The notes beneath the pieces were generated by a model. It saw only the letters and a list, made by a program, of their open reading frames with translations, ran no database searches and had not been told where the DNA came from. From an uncultured Alphaproteobacteria bacterium (GTDB taxonomy: Bacteria; Pseudomonadota; Alphaproteobacteria; Rhizobiales; Beijerinckiaceae): a DNA stretch of 32,107 nucleotides. Both the position numbers and the translations under genes were made by a program. Location: assembly GCA_937871825.1 (NCBI GenBank), contig CALMOK010000313.1, forward strand, positions 1 through 32,107, given 5' to 3'. Below are positions 21,864 through 30,597 of the stretch, piece after piece. Positions within the stretch are counted from its first letter, which is position 1, and the number at the start of each line of letters is the position of its first letter.

Positions 21864-22876
21864 CAGAGCCGACGACGATACCTGGCGGGCCGCACCGCTT
21901 CTCCATCGCACCCATGATGGACTGGACGGACCGGCATTGTCGGTCTTTCCACCGGGTGCTGACCCGGCACGCGCGGCTTTACACCGAGATGGTGACCACG
22001 GGCGCGATCCTGTTCGGGCCCCGCGATCGCCTGCTGTCGTTCAGCCCGGCGGAACATCCCGTCGCGGTGCAACTCGGCGGCTCGGATCCGCGCGACCTCG
22101 CCTCCGCGGCCCGGATTTGCACCGACTACGGCTACGACGAGATCAACCTCAACGTCGGCTGCCCTTCGGACAGGGTTCAGAACGGGCGCTTTGGGGCCTG
22201 CCTGATGCGGGAGCCCGCGCTGGTCGGCGAATGCGTGGCCGCCATGGTGGCGACCATGCCGCTCCCCGTCACGGTGAAATGTCGGCTCGGGGTCGACGAC
22301 CAGGATCCGCGCGAGGCGCTTTACGCCATGGCGGGGGCGGTGAAGGCCGCCGGCGCGGGTGCGCTGATCGTGCATGCCCGGAAGGCCTGGCTGCAGGGGC
22401 TTTCTCCAAAGGACAATCGCGACATCCCGCCGCTCGACTATGGCTTGGTGCACGCCCTCAAGGCCGATCATCCCGACTGGCCCATCGGCCTGAACGGCGG
22501 CGTCCTGTCGCTTGGCATGGCACTCGAGCAATTGTCGTTCGTCGACGGCGTCATGATCGGCCGCGCCGCTTACCACAACCCGGACCTGCTGCGCCACGTC
22601 GATCCCGTGCTGTTCGGCACGCCTGCGCCGGTCGGCGGCAGCGCGGAAGCCGTCGAGGCCTTCCTGCCCTACATGGCGGGGCAACTCGCACGCGGTGTCC
22701 GTCTGCACGACATGACGCGCCACCTCCTCGGCCTCTTCGCCGGGGTGCCGGGCGCCCGGCTTTGGCGCCGTCACCTGGCGACCGAAGCTCCCAAACCAGG
22801 CGCGGGGCTCGACGTCGTCAGGGCCGCCCTCCGCCACTTGCGGCAGGACGCCGGTCACGAAGAAGCCGCGGCCTGA
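21860..22876 (+). CDS. dusA: tRNA-dihydrouridine synthase, DusA type
   Basis: HRFSIAPMMDWTDRHCRSFHRVLTRHARLYTEMVTTGAI...INLNVGCPSDRVQNGRFGACLM; ATGA overlap with rarA. Confidence 0.94.
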   Translation: MTEPTTIPGGPHRFSIAPMMDWTDRHCRSFHRVLTRHARLYTEMVTTGAILFGPRDRLLSFSPAEHPVAVQLGGSDPRDLASAARICTDYGYDEINLNVGCPSDRVQNGRFGACLMREPALVGECVAAMVATMPLPVTVKCRLGVDDQDPREALYAMAGAVKAAGAGALIVHARKAWLQGLSPKDNRDIPPLDYGLVHALKADHPDWPIGLNGGVLSLGMALEQLSFVDGVMIGRAAYHNPDLLRHVDPVLFGTPAPVGGSAEAVEAFLPYMAGQLARGVRLHDMTRHLLGLFAGVPGARLWRRHLATEAPKPGAGLDVVRAALRHLRQDAGHEEAAA

Positions 22877-22912
22877 CGAGGGTCCGATCCCGTCGACCCC
22901 GAACGCGCGACC

Positions 22913-23530
22913 TCAGCGGCTTCGGAGCACCAGCTTGTTGTCGGCGACCGTGAAGCTGGCGAGGCGGTTCAGGAAGGTCATGCCGAGCAGGTTCTCGTGC
23001 ATGGCACCGGCCTTGGCGACCAGGATCGGGAGATCGTGTTCAACGATGGAGCCGACCGCCAGCGACGGAAGCAGGGCTTCCGCCGTCAAGGCGCGCCCGT
23101 TCGCGGTCGTGACCGGCAGGTCGTAGGTCAGCTCGCGCGGCTTGATGCCGAGCCTGGAGGCGTCCTCGGCGCGCAGCACCACCGCAGAGGCGCCGGTGTC
23201 GAGGACGAACTGCAGCTTGACCGGGCCGGCCGAGCCGCGCACCACGAACTCGCCGTCGGCCGCCCGGAACACGGTCACCTCGGACGGGCCTGTCGCCACC
23301 GGGGTGCCGGGAACGACCGTGGCCATGACGCGAGCCACAACCATATTGAGTTCCGTGCGATAAGCGTAGCCGGTCACCGCCGCCAGGAAAGCGACTGTCC
23401 AGAACCCGAGGGCCATCAGGCCGGCGATGAATCGTCCTCGGAACAGGCGAGGGATCGCGGTCGCCAGCCACAGCCCGAGGGCGCCATAGAACAGCAGGCT
23501 CAGCACCTCGCCTTGCGTCAGGTCAGTCAT
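22913..23530 (-). CDS. Membrane-anchored retropepsin-like aspartic protease (TIGR02281/PerP-like clan AA)
   Basis: Start MTDLTQGEVLSLLFYGALGL; N-terminal hydrophobic segments then LQFVLDTGASAVVLRAEDASRLG (DTGA active site) and LLGMTFLNRLASF. Confidence 0.85.
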   Translation of the reverse strand: MTDLTQGEVLSLLFYGALGLWLATAIPRLFRGRFIAGLMALGFWTVAFLAAVTGYAYRTELNMVVARVMATVVPGTPVATGPSEVTVFRAADGEFVVRGSAGPVKLQFVLDTGASAVVLRAEDASRLGIKPRELTYDLPVTTANGRALTAEALLPSLAVGSIVEHDLPILVAKAGAMHENLLGMTFLNRLASFTVADNKLVLRSR

Positions 23531-23813
23531 GACGAGGCCCTGCCGTGGTGGCCCTCTGATCGGGGCCAGGAGAAGCGACGGGCGGGTTTGGCGATGAGGA
23601 CTGGGCGCCGTCGTCCCGCTCCCTCGATGGCACCACCAATGAGGGATTCGCGGCCTGGAGGCGCGCCGGCAATTGCACCATGATCGCGAGCCGGTCCGCC
23701 TCCGGCAATGCGCTCCAGCGCGCGATCTCGTCGAGCGTTCGCCCGCAGCCGAGGCATGAGCCCGGGTTGCCGCCGATGACACAGCGTTTGACGCAGGGCG
23801 AGGAAATCGGCAT
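23523..23813 (-). CDS. DUF1289 domain-containing small cysteine-motif protein
   Basis: SPCVKRCVIGGNPGSCLGCGRTLDEIARWSALPEADRLAIM: Cys-rich DUF1289 pattern; overlaps the protease gene by 8 bp. Confidence 0.88.
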   Translation of the reverse strand: MPISSPCVKRCVIGGNPGSCLGCGRTLDEIARWSALPEADRLAIMVQLPARLQAANPSLVVPSRERDDGAQSSSPNPPVASPGPDQRATTAGPRHD

Positions 23814-23816
23814 GGT

Positions 23817-24650
23817 TCAGGTCAGGTCCGGGGCGATCAGCAGGCCGATCATGTAGCCGATCTCGCTCGCTTGCTGGCTCGCGCCGCCGACATCGCCAGT
23901 CTGCCCGCCGATATGGGCCTTGGCGAGGCGGATCACAACGAGGCTCGCCAGCGCGGCGAGCGTGCAGGCCATGGCGGCGTGCTTGACGCCGTTGCCGGCC
24001 CAGGCCGGAAGCAGCAACCCGATCGACGCCGCCAGGGCCAAGCACGTCGCCATGACGCGCGCCGACGGCCGCCCGGCCGATTGGCCCAGGCCGTCGGTTC
24101 GCGCGGGAGGCAGGGTGGCGAGCGGCAGGACCGCGAGGGCGCGCGACACCGCCGACGCTCCCAGCATGGCGGCGACCGCGACGGTGACACCCGACCGGCC
24201 GAGCAGGGTCGCCAGGCAAGCGATGCGGATGAGCAGGGACAGGACGAGCGCCAGCACCCCATAGGTGCCGATTCGACTGTCGCGCATGATGGCGAGCTTG
24301 CGCTCGCGGGTCGAGCCGCCCCCGAACCCGTCCGCCATATCGGCCAGCCCGTCCTCGTGCAGGCCGCCGCTGGCCAGGATACCCCCGGTCAGCCCCAAGG
24401 CTGCCGCCAAGCCGTCGGGCAGGCCAAGCCGGTTGGCGACGATCAAGGGAAGGGCGCCGCAGGAGCCGACGATCAGGCCGGCCAGGGGCAGGGCTCCCAG
24501 AGCGTCGGCCAAAGCCGGGTTTCGCCCCGGCCCGAAGAACCCCGACGGCAGCGGCAGCCTCGAAAAGAAACTCAGGCAAACGACGGTGCTGGTGGCGAGG
24601 GCGCGCGCGGTCGTCGCCAAACGTTGCACTGATGTGGAGCGGGACGGCAT
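23817..24650 (-). CDS. cobS: Adenosylcobinamide-GDP ribazoletransferase (cobalamin synthase)
   Basis: SFFSRLPLP...LTGGILASGGLHEDGLADMADGFGGGSTRERKLAIMRDSRIGTYGVLALV; multi-TM; start placed at ATG 24650. Confidence 0.95.
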   Translation of the reverse strand: MPSRSTSVQRLATTARALATSTVVCLSFFSRLPLPSGFFGPGRNPALADALGALPLAGLIVGSCGALPLIVANRLGLPDGLAAALGLTGGILASGGLHEDGLADMADGFGGGSTRERKLAIMRDSRIGTYGVLALVLSLLIRIACLATLLGRSGVTVAVAAMLGASAVSRALAVLPLATLPPARTDGLGQSAGRPSARVMATCLALAASIGLLLPAWAGNGVKHAAMACTLAALASLVVIRLAKAHIGGQTGDVGGASQQASEIGYMIGLLIAPDLT

Positions 24651-24854
24651 GCGGGGGATGTTGTGAGGGCAAAGCCGTCCCTTGTCGAGGATCGGCTGTG
24701 AGATGGTCCTCCGGCGTGGGTTCGCCGCTAGGACCGGTACCGGCGGCGCGTCATCCCGCCAGTATCCATCCCGCCCTACGCCGGTTACAAACAGGGCCGC
24801 CCGCCATGCCGCCTGTCGGCAGCGCCACAAGACATCCAGGAATCAGACGACGCC

Positions 24855-25871
24855 ATGAGCACCGGACTTCCGTTCGACGACATCCGCGATCTGTTCACCC
24901 GCATGCCGCCCCTCGATGTCGAGGCCGTCACCGAGATCCGCGCGAGGGACGCGCAACTCACCAAGCCGCCGGGCTCCCTTGGCCGCCTTGAGACGCTCGT
25001 CGAGTGGCTCGGGGCCGTGCAGGGCACGTCCAAGCCGAACATCGACCGGACCCTGGTGGCGGTGTTCGCTTCCAACCATGGCGTCGTGGCCAATGGCGTG
25101 TCGCCCTATCCGGCCTCGGTCACGGCCAGCATGGTGACCAACTTCTCGGCCGGCGGCGCCGCCATCAACCAGATCTGCGCCACCTTCGGTTTCGGCCTCA
25201 AGGTGTTCGAACTCGCCCTCGACATCCCCACGCAGGACATCGCCGAGGAGCCCGCGATGGATGAGGCCGCTTGCGCCGCCACCATGGCGTTCGGCATGGA
25301 AGCCCTGGCGGGGGGCACCGACCTGCTGTGCCTGGGCGAGATGGGCATCGGCAACACCACGATCGCGGCCGCGCTCTACCATGCGCTTTACGGCGGCAAG
25401 GCCTCCGATTGGGTCGGGCGCGGGACCGGGGTGGATGACGCCGGGCTCGCCCGCAAGATCGCGGTCGTGGAAAGGGCGGTCGCCCTGCACGGTGCGGTCA
25501 CGACCGACCCGTTGGAACTACTTCGGCGGTTGGGAGGGCGGGACGTGGCCGCCATGGCGGGGGCGATCCTGGCTGCCCGGATGCAGCGCGTGCCGGTCAT
25601 CCTCGACGGCTACGTGGTTTGCGCCGCCGCCGCAGTCCTGCACGCCTTGTCGCCCTCGATCCTCGATCATTGCGTGGCGGCCCACCGCTCCGCCGAGGGC
25701 GCGCACGCGGCGGTCCTGGAGCGGCTCGGCAAGGTGCCGTTGCTGGATCTGGGGTTGCGGCTCGGGGAGGGGACGGGTTCGGCGCTGGCGGCGAGCCTCG
25801 TCAAGGCGGCCTTGGCGTGCCACGTCGGCATGGTGACTTTCGAGCAGGCCGGTGTCGCCAATAGCGGATGA
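24855..25871 (+). CDS. cobT: Nicotinate-nucleotide-dimethylbenzimidazole phosphoribosyltransferase
   Basis: QLTKPPGSLGRLETLVEWLGAVQG...VAVFASNHGVVANGVSPYPASVTASMVTNFSAGGAAINQI...GEMGIGNTTIAAAL; divergent from cobS. Confidence 0.96.
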   Translation: MSTGLPFDDIRDLFTRMPPLDVEAVTEIRARDAQLTKPPGSLGRLETLVEWLGAVQGTSKPNIDRTLVAVFASNHGVVANGVSPYPASVTASMVTNFSAGGAAINQICATFGFGLKVFELALDIPTQDIAEEPAMDEAACAATMAFGMEALAGGTDLLCLGEMGIGNTTIAAALYHALYGGKASDWVGRGTGVDDAGLARKIAVVERAVALHGAVTTDPLELLRRLGGRDVAAMAGAILAARMQRVPVILDGYVVCAAAAVLHALSPSILDHCVAAHRSAEGAHAAVLERLGKVPLLDLGLRLGEGTGSALAASLVKAALACHVGMVTFEQAGVANSG

Positions 25872-25877
25872 CGACCG

Positions 25878-27431
25878 TCAGGCCGCCGAGCGGACCAAAC
25901 GTCCCCCGCGACGGGTCTTTTCCGGCGGGTTGCCATCGGGACTGAGCTTCGGAAGCGCGTTGATCACGCGCTCCGAGGGCAAGATGACGACGACTTCCGT
26001 GCCTTCCCGGATCTTGGATTTCAGCGTGAACGTGCCGCCGTGCAATTCCACGAGTCCCTTGACGATGGGCAGGCCGAGGCCCGACCCTTCCTCGGCGTTC
26101 TTTTGCGCCAGCGTCCCCCGTCCGAAGGACGACATGACGATCGGGATTTCCGAATCCGGAATGCCGGGACCCGTGTCGAGGATCGAAACATACTGACCTC
26201 CCTGGGCCGTCCAGCCGACCTTGATGGTCACGGTGCCACCCTGCGGGGTGAACTTGATGGCGTTCGACAGGAGATTGAGGACGACCTGCCGGATCGCCCG
26301 CTCGTCGGCCCAGACGGAAGGCAGACCGGCTTCGACGCGGTCCAGCATCAGCAGGCCGCGTTTTTCCGCTCGCAACCGGAGCAGGCGGTGACAATCGTCG
26401 ACCACATGGGCGAGCGAGACGGATTCTTCGCGCAGTTCGTATCGACCCGCCTCCACGCGGGACAGATCGAGGATCTCGTTGATCAGGGTGAGGAGGTGCT
26501 GCCCGCTCGAATGAATGTCGTTGGAATAGTCGCGGTAGGCCGCCACCATGTGGGCGCCGAACAACTCGCCTTTCATCACCTCCGAAAACCCCAGGATGGC
26601 GTTGAGCGGTGTCCGAAGTTCGTGGCTCATGGTGGCGAGGAACCGCGACTTGGCGAGGCTGGCCTCCTCGGCGCGCCGGCGTGCCTCGTCGGAGTTCAGC
26701 CGCGACTGCTCCAATTCGACGATCAGCGCGTCCTTCTCGGCCTGGACCGACAAGGTCTCGATCGCGGTCGCGTAAAGGCGTCGGGCGAGGACGATCAAGA
26801 AGGCCTGGGCGCCGCCGGCCAGCAGCATGAGCGGCAGCGCTTGATGGCCCGAGATGGGGTGGGTCAAAACAAAGATCGCGAGGGTGATCGGCGCGAGGCT
26901 GGTGTAGACCGCCGCTGGCACGCTGGCCGACAGCATGGCGGTGATGGCGGCGACCAGCAGCAGGACGAACAACACGAAAGCCTGCGCGGCCGGATCGTGG
27001 ACGTTGAGCACGAGCCCGACCATCAAGGACCAGGCCAGCCCCCGCGTCGCCTCGCCGAACACGAACTTACGCTGCCAAACGACGAGATTGCTGGGCTCGA
27101 CGTCCGCCAGGAACCTGTTGGCCCAGAGCGACAAGAGGGCCAGGGCCGAACAAACCAGCGCCAGCCATATCGCCGCGTCGAGGATCCGAACCCAGAGGGT
27201 GGCCACCGCGGCGACCACGAAAGCCAGCGCCACCATGGCGGGCGTTGCGCTACGGTGCCGTTCGGCGAACATCCGCAGCAGTTCGACGTCGAAGGTTCGC
27301 GTGCCGCTGCCCGACGAGGTGAGCTTTTCCCGCACCTCCCGCATGCGGACGGAAAGGCGTCGGCGATGAGCCGCGGCGGCGGGATCGCCGGTACGACCCT
27401 GCTCGATCATTTCCGCGGTAAGTTCACTCAT
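25878..27431 (-). CDS. Multi-TM sensor histidine kinase (PleC/DivJ/PdhS-like HisKA and HATPase domains)
   Basis: About six hydrophobic segments, then SRFLATMSHELRTPLNAILGFSEVMKGELFG...LLTLINEILDLSRVEAGRYEL (H box), NLLSNAIKFTPQGG (N box), DTGPGIPDSEI, GSGLGLPIVKGLVELHGG (G boxes). Confidence 0.93.
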   Translation of the reverse strand: MSELTAEMIEQGRTGDPAAAAHRRRLSVRMREVREKLTSSGSGTRTFDVELLRMFAERHRSATPAMVALAFVVAAVATLWVRILDAAIWLALVCSALALLSLWANRFLADVEPSNLVVWQRKFVFGEATRGLAWSLMVGLVLNVHDPAAQAFVLFVLLLVAAITAMLSASVPAAVYTSLAPITLAIFVLTHPISGHQALPLMLLAGGAQAFLIVLARRLYATAIETLSVQAEKDALIVELEQSRLNSDEARRRAEEASLAKSRFLATMSHELRTPLNAILGFSEVMKGELFGAHMVAAYRDYSNDIHSSGQHLLTLINEILDLSRVEAGRYELREESVSLAHVVDDCHRLLRLRAEKRGLLMLDRVEAGLPSVWADERAIRQVVLNLLSNAIKFTPQGGTVTIKVGWTAQGGQYVSILDTGPGIPDSEIPIVMSSFGRGTLAQKNAEEGSGLGLPIVKGLVELHGGTFTLKSKIREGTEVVVILPSERVINALPKLSPDGNPPEKTRRGGRLVRSAA

Positions 27432-27556
27432 CCGATGAACACGCCAAACACTACGCGCCAAGCCACCCCGAACCATCGCGACGAAAGCTTAACGGAGGGC
27501 TCATCGCATTGTTAAAACCCGGACCGACAACCGCCTTGGAATGTTGCGCGGCGTCC

Positions 27557-28210
27557 ATGACCGCTCCGGCGATCGCGGCGCCATCCGACGTTTCGCGGCT
27601 CGCCGAGGGCATCCGTGCCTGCCGGCTTTGCCGCACGGCACCCCACAAGGCGTTCCTGCCACATGAACCGAGGCCCATCGCGCGGCTTTCCGCGACGGCC
27701 CGGCTCGCCATCGCCAGTCAGGCGCCCGGGGCGCGCGCCCACGCGAGCGGCATCCCCTTCGACGACCCTTCGGGCAAGCGGTTGAGAGCCTGGATGGGGA
27801 TCGCCGAACCCGTGTTCCACGATCCCGATAAGGTCGTCATCGTGCCGATGGGCTTCTGCTTCCCCGGGCATGACGCCGCCAAGGGCGACCTGCCGCCCCG
27901 TCCCGAATGTCGTCCGGCTTGGCACGATGACGTGTTCGACGCCATGCCGCAGATCGAGACCATCCTGGCCATCGGCCTGCACGCCATCGGCTATCATCTC
28001 GCCCGGCTCCATCCCGGCCTGTCGCAAGGACTTGGGTTGACCGATCTGGTCGGCTCATGGCGAACACTGTTCGACGGGCCGGTGCGGCCGCGGCTGATCT
28101 CCCTGCCTCATCCATCCTGGCGCAACAGCGCCTGGTTGAAGCGAAACCCCTGGTTCGAAACCGATGTCCTTCCCGTTGTGCGCCGGGAGGTCGAACGATT
28201 GACGGCTTAG
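27557..28210 (+). CDS. Uracil-DNA glycosylase superfamily protein with Fe-S-type cysteine layout
   Basis: LAIASQAPGARAHASGIPFDDPSGKRLRAWMG and SLPHPSWRNSAWLKRNPWFE motifs; C-X2-C ... C-X16-C; TTG at 27509 is an alternative start. Confidence 0.85.
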   Translation: MTAPAIAAPSDVSRLAEGIRACRLCRTAPHKAFLPHEPRPIARLSATARLAIASQAPGARAHASGIPFDDPSGKRLRAWMGIAEPVFHDPDKVVIVPMGFCFPGHDAAKGDLPPRPECRPAWHDDVFDAMPQIETILAIGLHAIGYHLARLHPGLSQGLGLTDLVGSWRTLFDGPVRPRLISLPHPSWRNSAWLKRNPWFETDVLPVVRREVERLTA

Positions 28211-28244
28211 CTTTCGGGAATTGCCTTTTCTCGAACCCGCGGCG

Positions 28245-28676
28245 TCACGCCCCGCGCAGCGCGGCGCGGATCCGTTCCGCCTGCTTGCCGAGCAGGCCCT
28301 GGTCCGCCATGGGTCCTCCGGCCGGCCGCATCGCCACGCCGGTGTGGCGCGGCAGCAGGTGGAAGTGGAGGTGGAACACCACCTGGCCGCCTGCCTCCTC
28401 GTTGAACTGCTGCAACGTCAAGCCATCGGCCCGCATGGCGGCTCGCGCCGCTAATCCGACCCGCTGCACGCGCGAGATGAGGTCCGCCAAGTCCTTTGGA
28501 GAAACATCGAAGAGGTTGCGAGAGGGACTTTTCGGAATGACGAGGACATGGCCGTCGACGCGGGGCATAACGTCCATGAAGCCGAGCGCGATTTCGTCCT
28601 CGAAGACCGTGTGGCTGGGCAACGTGCCGCGCAGGATTTTAGCGAACACGTTGTCGTCGTCATAGACCGCTGGCAT
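28245..28676 (-). CDS. HIT family nucleotide hydrolase/transferase
   Basis: DNVFAKILRGTLPSHTVFEDE...MDVMPRVDGHVLVIPK...QVVFHLHFHLLPRH (HxHxH HIT motif). Confidence 0.95.
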   Translation of the reverse strand: MPAVYDDDNVFAKILRGTLPSHTVFEDEIALGFMDVMPRVDGHVLVIPKSPSRNLFDVSPKDLADLISRVQRVGLAARAAMRADGLTLQQFNEEAGGQVVFHLHFHLLPRHTGVAMRPAGGPMADQGLLGKQAERIRAALRGA

Positions 28677-28931
28677 GGCTGACCTTCAAGTAAAGACGTT
28701 CGTGGCCGGATGCAAAGCTCGTGTTTTTGCCACGGTGCGCTTTGATCGACTCTGCCCCCCGACCTGCCGACCGCCTGTGGGTGTCCAGCAAAAAAATATC
28801 AAAAAACGCATGGCAGCCTTGCGGGAGTGCGATGCATGTGCTTTATCACGGCTCAACGATGAAAGAAAACGCTCCGAGCGGTCCAAGTCTAGGGAAGTAG
28901 CGAAGAAGTCTTCGATGGCTGTTGAGAATGA

Positions 28932-28974
28932 TGGACAAGCCGACCATGTTCAGGTCGCTTGTCCATTATTCGTT
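28932..28974 (+). terminator. Possible + strand intrinsic terminator or structured element in the HIT-gltA intergenic region
   Basis: TGGACAAGCCGACC (28932-28945), loop ATGTTCA, GGTCGCTTGTCCA (28953-28965): 13 bp with one bulged C, then T-rich TTATTCGTTTT. Confidence 0.5.
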
Positions 28975-29119
28975 TTGGCTGGTCGTTTCGGATTGGCCGA
29001 GAAAACGCAGCTTGGCACTGTGCGGCTTGGGAGCGTCAGACAAATATAGGCTGGCGAGATGCTTGACCAGCATGTCGAACGAACTTGTGCCGCGTCCAAG
29101 GCCGGCACAAGCCTTCAAT

Positions 29120-29144
29120 GTTCGCTGGACGCTGTCCAGCGAAC
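29120..29144 (-). terminator. Hairpin just downstream of gltA, possible 3' end or terminator
   Basis: GTTCGCTGGAC-GCT-GTCCAGCGAAC: perfect 11-bp stem, 3-nt loop, 12 bp past the gltA stop; no clear U tract. Confidence 0.5.
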
Positions 29145-29156
29145 CACCGGGCGGTG

Positions 29157-30446
29157 TCACCGTTCACTGACCGGGACGTAATCGCGACGGTCGGCACCGA
29201 TATAGAGTTGACGCGGACGGCCGATGCGTTGGCCCGGGTCCTCGATCATCTCTTTCCATTGGGCGATCCAGCCAACGGTGCGGGCGACGGCAAACAGGAC
29301 CGTGAACATCGAGACTGGGAAGCCCAGCGCCTTCAACGTGATGCCCGAGTAGAAGTCGACGTTCGGGTAGAGCTTCTTCTCGATGAAATAAGGGTCCGAC
29401 AGCGCGATGCGCTCGAGCTCGATCGCGATGTCGAGCAGGGGGTCGTCCTTGATGCCGATCTCGCGGAGAACCTCATGACAGGTTTTCTGCATGATCTTGG
29501 CGCGCGGATCGTAATTCTTGTAAACGCGATGACCGAACCCCATCAATCGGAAGGGATCGTTCTTGTCCTTGGCGCGCGCGATGAATTGAGGGATTCGCTC
29601 GACGGAGCCGATCTCCGCCAGCATTTTCAGGGCTGCCTCGTTGGCGCCGCCATGGGCCGGTCCCCACAGGCAGGCGATGCCGGCCGCCACGCAGGCGAAG
29701 GGGTTGGCTCCCGACGAGCCGGCGAGCCGAACCGTGGAGGTCGAGGCATTCTGCTCGTGGTCGGCGTGCAGGGTGAAGATCTTGTCGAGCGCCCGCGACA
29801 GGACCGGATTGATCTTGTACTCCTCGCAGGGCACCGCGAAGCACATGCGAAGGAAGTTCGACGTGTAGTCGAGGTCGTTCTTCGGATAAACGAAGGGCTG
29901 GCCGACCGTGTATTTATAAGCCATGGCGGCGAGCGTCGGCATCTTGGCGACCATGCGCATCGAGGCGACCATGCGCTGCGTCGGGTCCGAGATGTCCGTC
30001 GAATCGTGGTAGAAGGCCGACAGGGCGCCGACGCTGGCGACCATGATGGCCATCGGGTGCGCGTCGCGGCGAAACCCGTGAAAGAACCGGGCCATCTGCT
30101 CGTGCACCATCGTGTGCCGCGTCACCCGGTAATCGAAATCGGCCTTCTGCACCTTTGTGGGCAATTCGCCGTAAAGCAGCAGGTAACAGGTTTCCAGAAA
30201 ATCGCCGTGCTCGGCCAATTGCTCGATCGGGTAGCCCCGGTAGAGCAGCACGCCCTCGTCACCGTCGATATAGGTGATCTTCGACTCGCAACTCGCCGTC
30301 GAAGTGAAGCCCGGATCATAGGTGAAGGTGCCGGACTGCGCGTAAAGCTTGCCGATGTCGAGGCCGGCCGGGCCGATCGTGCCGACCTTCACCGGCAGGT
30401 CGACCGTTTTGCCGTCGACCACGATCGAGCTTGAACTCACTGTCAT
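29157..30446 (-). CDS. gltA: Citrate synthase (type II)
   Basis: [35 protein letters not shown]...[46 protein letters not shown]...[15 protein letters not shown]; start placed at ATG 30446. Confidence 0.97.
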   Translation of the reverse strand: MTVSSSSIVVDGKTVDLPVKVGTIGPAGLDIGKLYAQSGTFTYDPGFTSTASCESKITYIDGDEGVLLYRGYPIEQLAEHGDFLETCYLLLYGELPTKVQKADFDYRVTRHTMVHEQMARFFHGFRRDAHPMAIMVASVGALSAFYHDSTDISDPTQRMVASMRMVAKMPTLAAMAYKYTVGQPFVYPKNDLDYTSNFLRMCFAVPCEEYKINPVLSRALDKIFTLHADHEQNASTSTVRLAGSSGANPFACVAAGIACLWGPAHGGANEAALKMLAEIGSVERIPQFIARAKDKNDPFRLMGFGHRVYKNYDPRAKIMQKTCHEVLREIGIKDDPLLDIAIELERIALSDPYFIEKKLYPNVDFYSGITLKALGFPVSMFTVLFAVARTVGWIAQWKEMIEDPGQRIGRPRQLYIGADRRDYVPVSER

Positions 30447-30522
30447 TGGTGCTGCCTTGCGGATGTGAACGGCCAACAGCGTCCCGATGAGCGTCGATCC
30501 CGGTTCGTTGTGCGCTGCCAGG

Positions 30523-30550
30523 AAGCTAGCGGATCGCCGATGGTCGTCAA
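30523..30550 (-). promoter_or_regulatory. Putative sigma70-type promoter of gltA
   Basis: On the - strand: TTGACG (complement of 30545-30550), 16-nt spacer, TAGCTT (complement of 30523-30528), about 75 bp upstream of the gltA ATG. Confidence 0.45.
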
Positions 30551-30582
30551 GGTGGTCGGCCTAAGCCTGGCGGCGATTGAAG

Positions 30583-30597
30583 GCGGGCGTTGCCCGC
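30583..30597 (-). terminator. Hairpin abutting the gltX stop codon
   Basis: GCGGGC-GTT-GCCCGC directly next to the gltX TGA (30598-30600); weak U tract. Confidence 0.45.

Noticed and set aside
21737-22858. 373-aa - strand ORF opposite dusA
   Set aside because: Antisense shadow ORF; the dusA frame has conserved motifs.
23527-24672. 381-aa - strand ORF overlapping cobS and the DUF1289 gene
   Set aside because: Alternative frame of two recognised genes; Arg/Pro/Gly-rich, no domain.
24651-24830. 60-aa upstream in-frame extension of cobS (MWRCRQAAWRAALFVTGVGRDGYWRDD...)
   Set aside because: The conserved CobS sequence begins after ATG 24650; the extension occupies the promoter spacer of divergent cobT and has no support from family knowledge.
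24651-24854. Cobalamin riboswitch in the divergent cobS-cobT spacer
   Set aside because: Looked for the B12 box and core (AGCCAGGAGACC, GCCACTG-type) on both strands; only a weak cggaggacc resemblance on the - strand, insufficient to call. cmscan with Rfam RF00174 would be decisive.
26040-27515. 491-aa + strand ORF opposite the histidine kinase
   Set aside because: Antisense shadow of a high-GC coding gene; Arg/Gln/Gly/His-rich translation with no recognisable domain, while the - strand frame has full kinase motifs.
28966-29160. 64-aa - strand ORF overlapping the gltA stop (GTGA)
   Set aside because: Passes through the gltA 3' hairpin and part of the 28.9-kb hairpin; no clear SD or homology. 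Ribosome profiling would be needed.
29085-30434. 449-aa + strand ORF opposite gltA
   Set aside because: Antisense to a clearly conserved citrate synthase; low-complexity Arg/Gly/His/Val composition.
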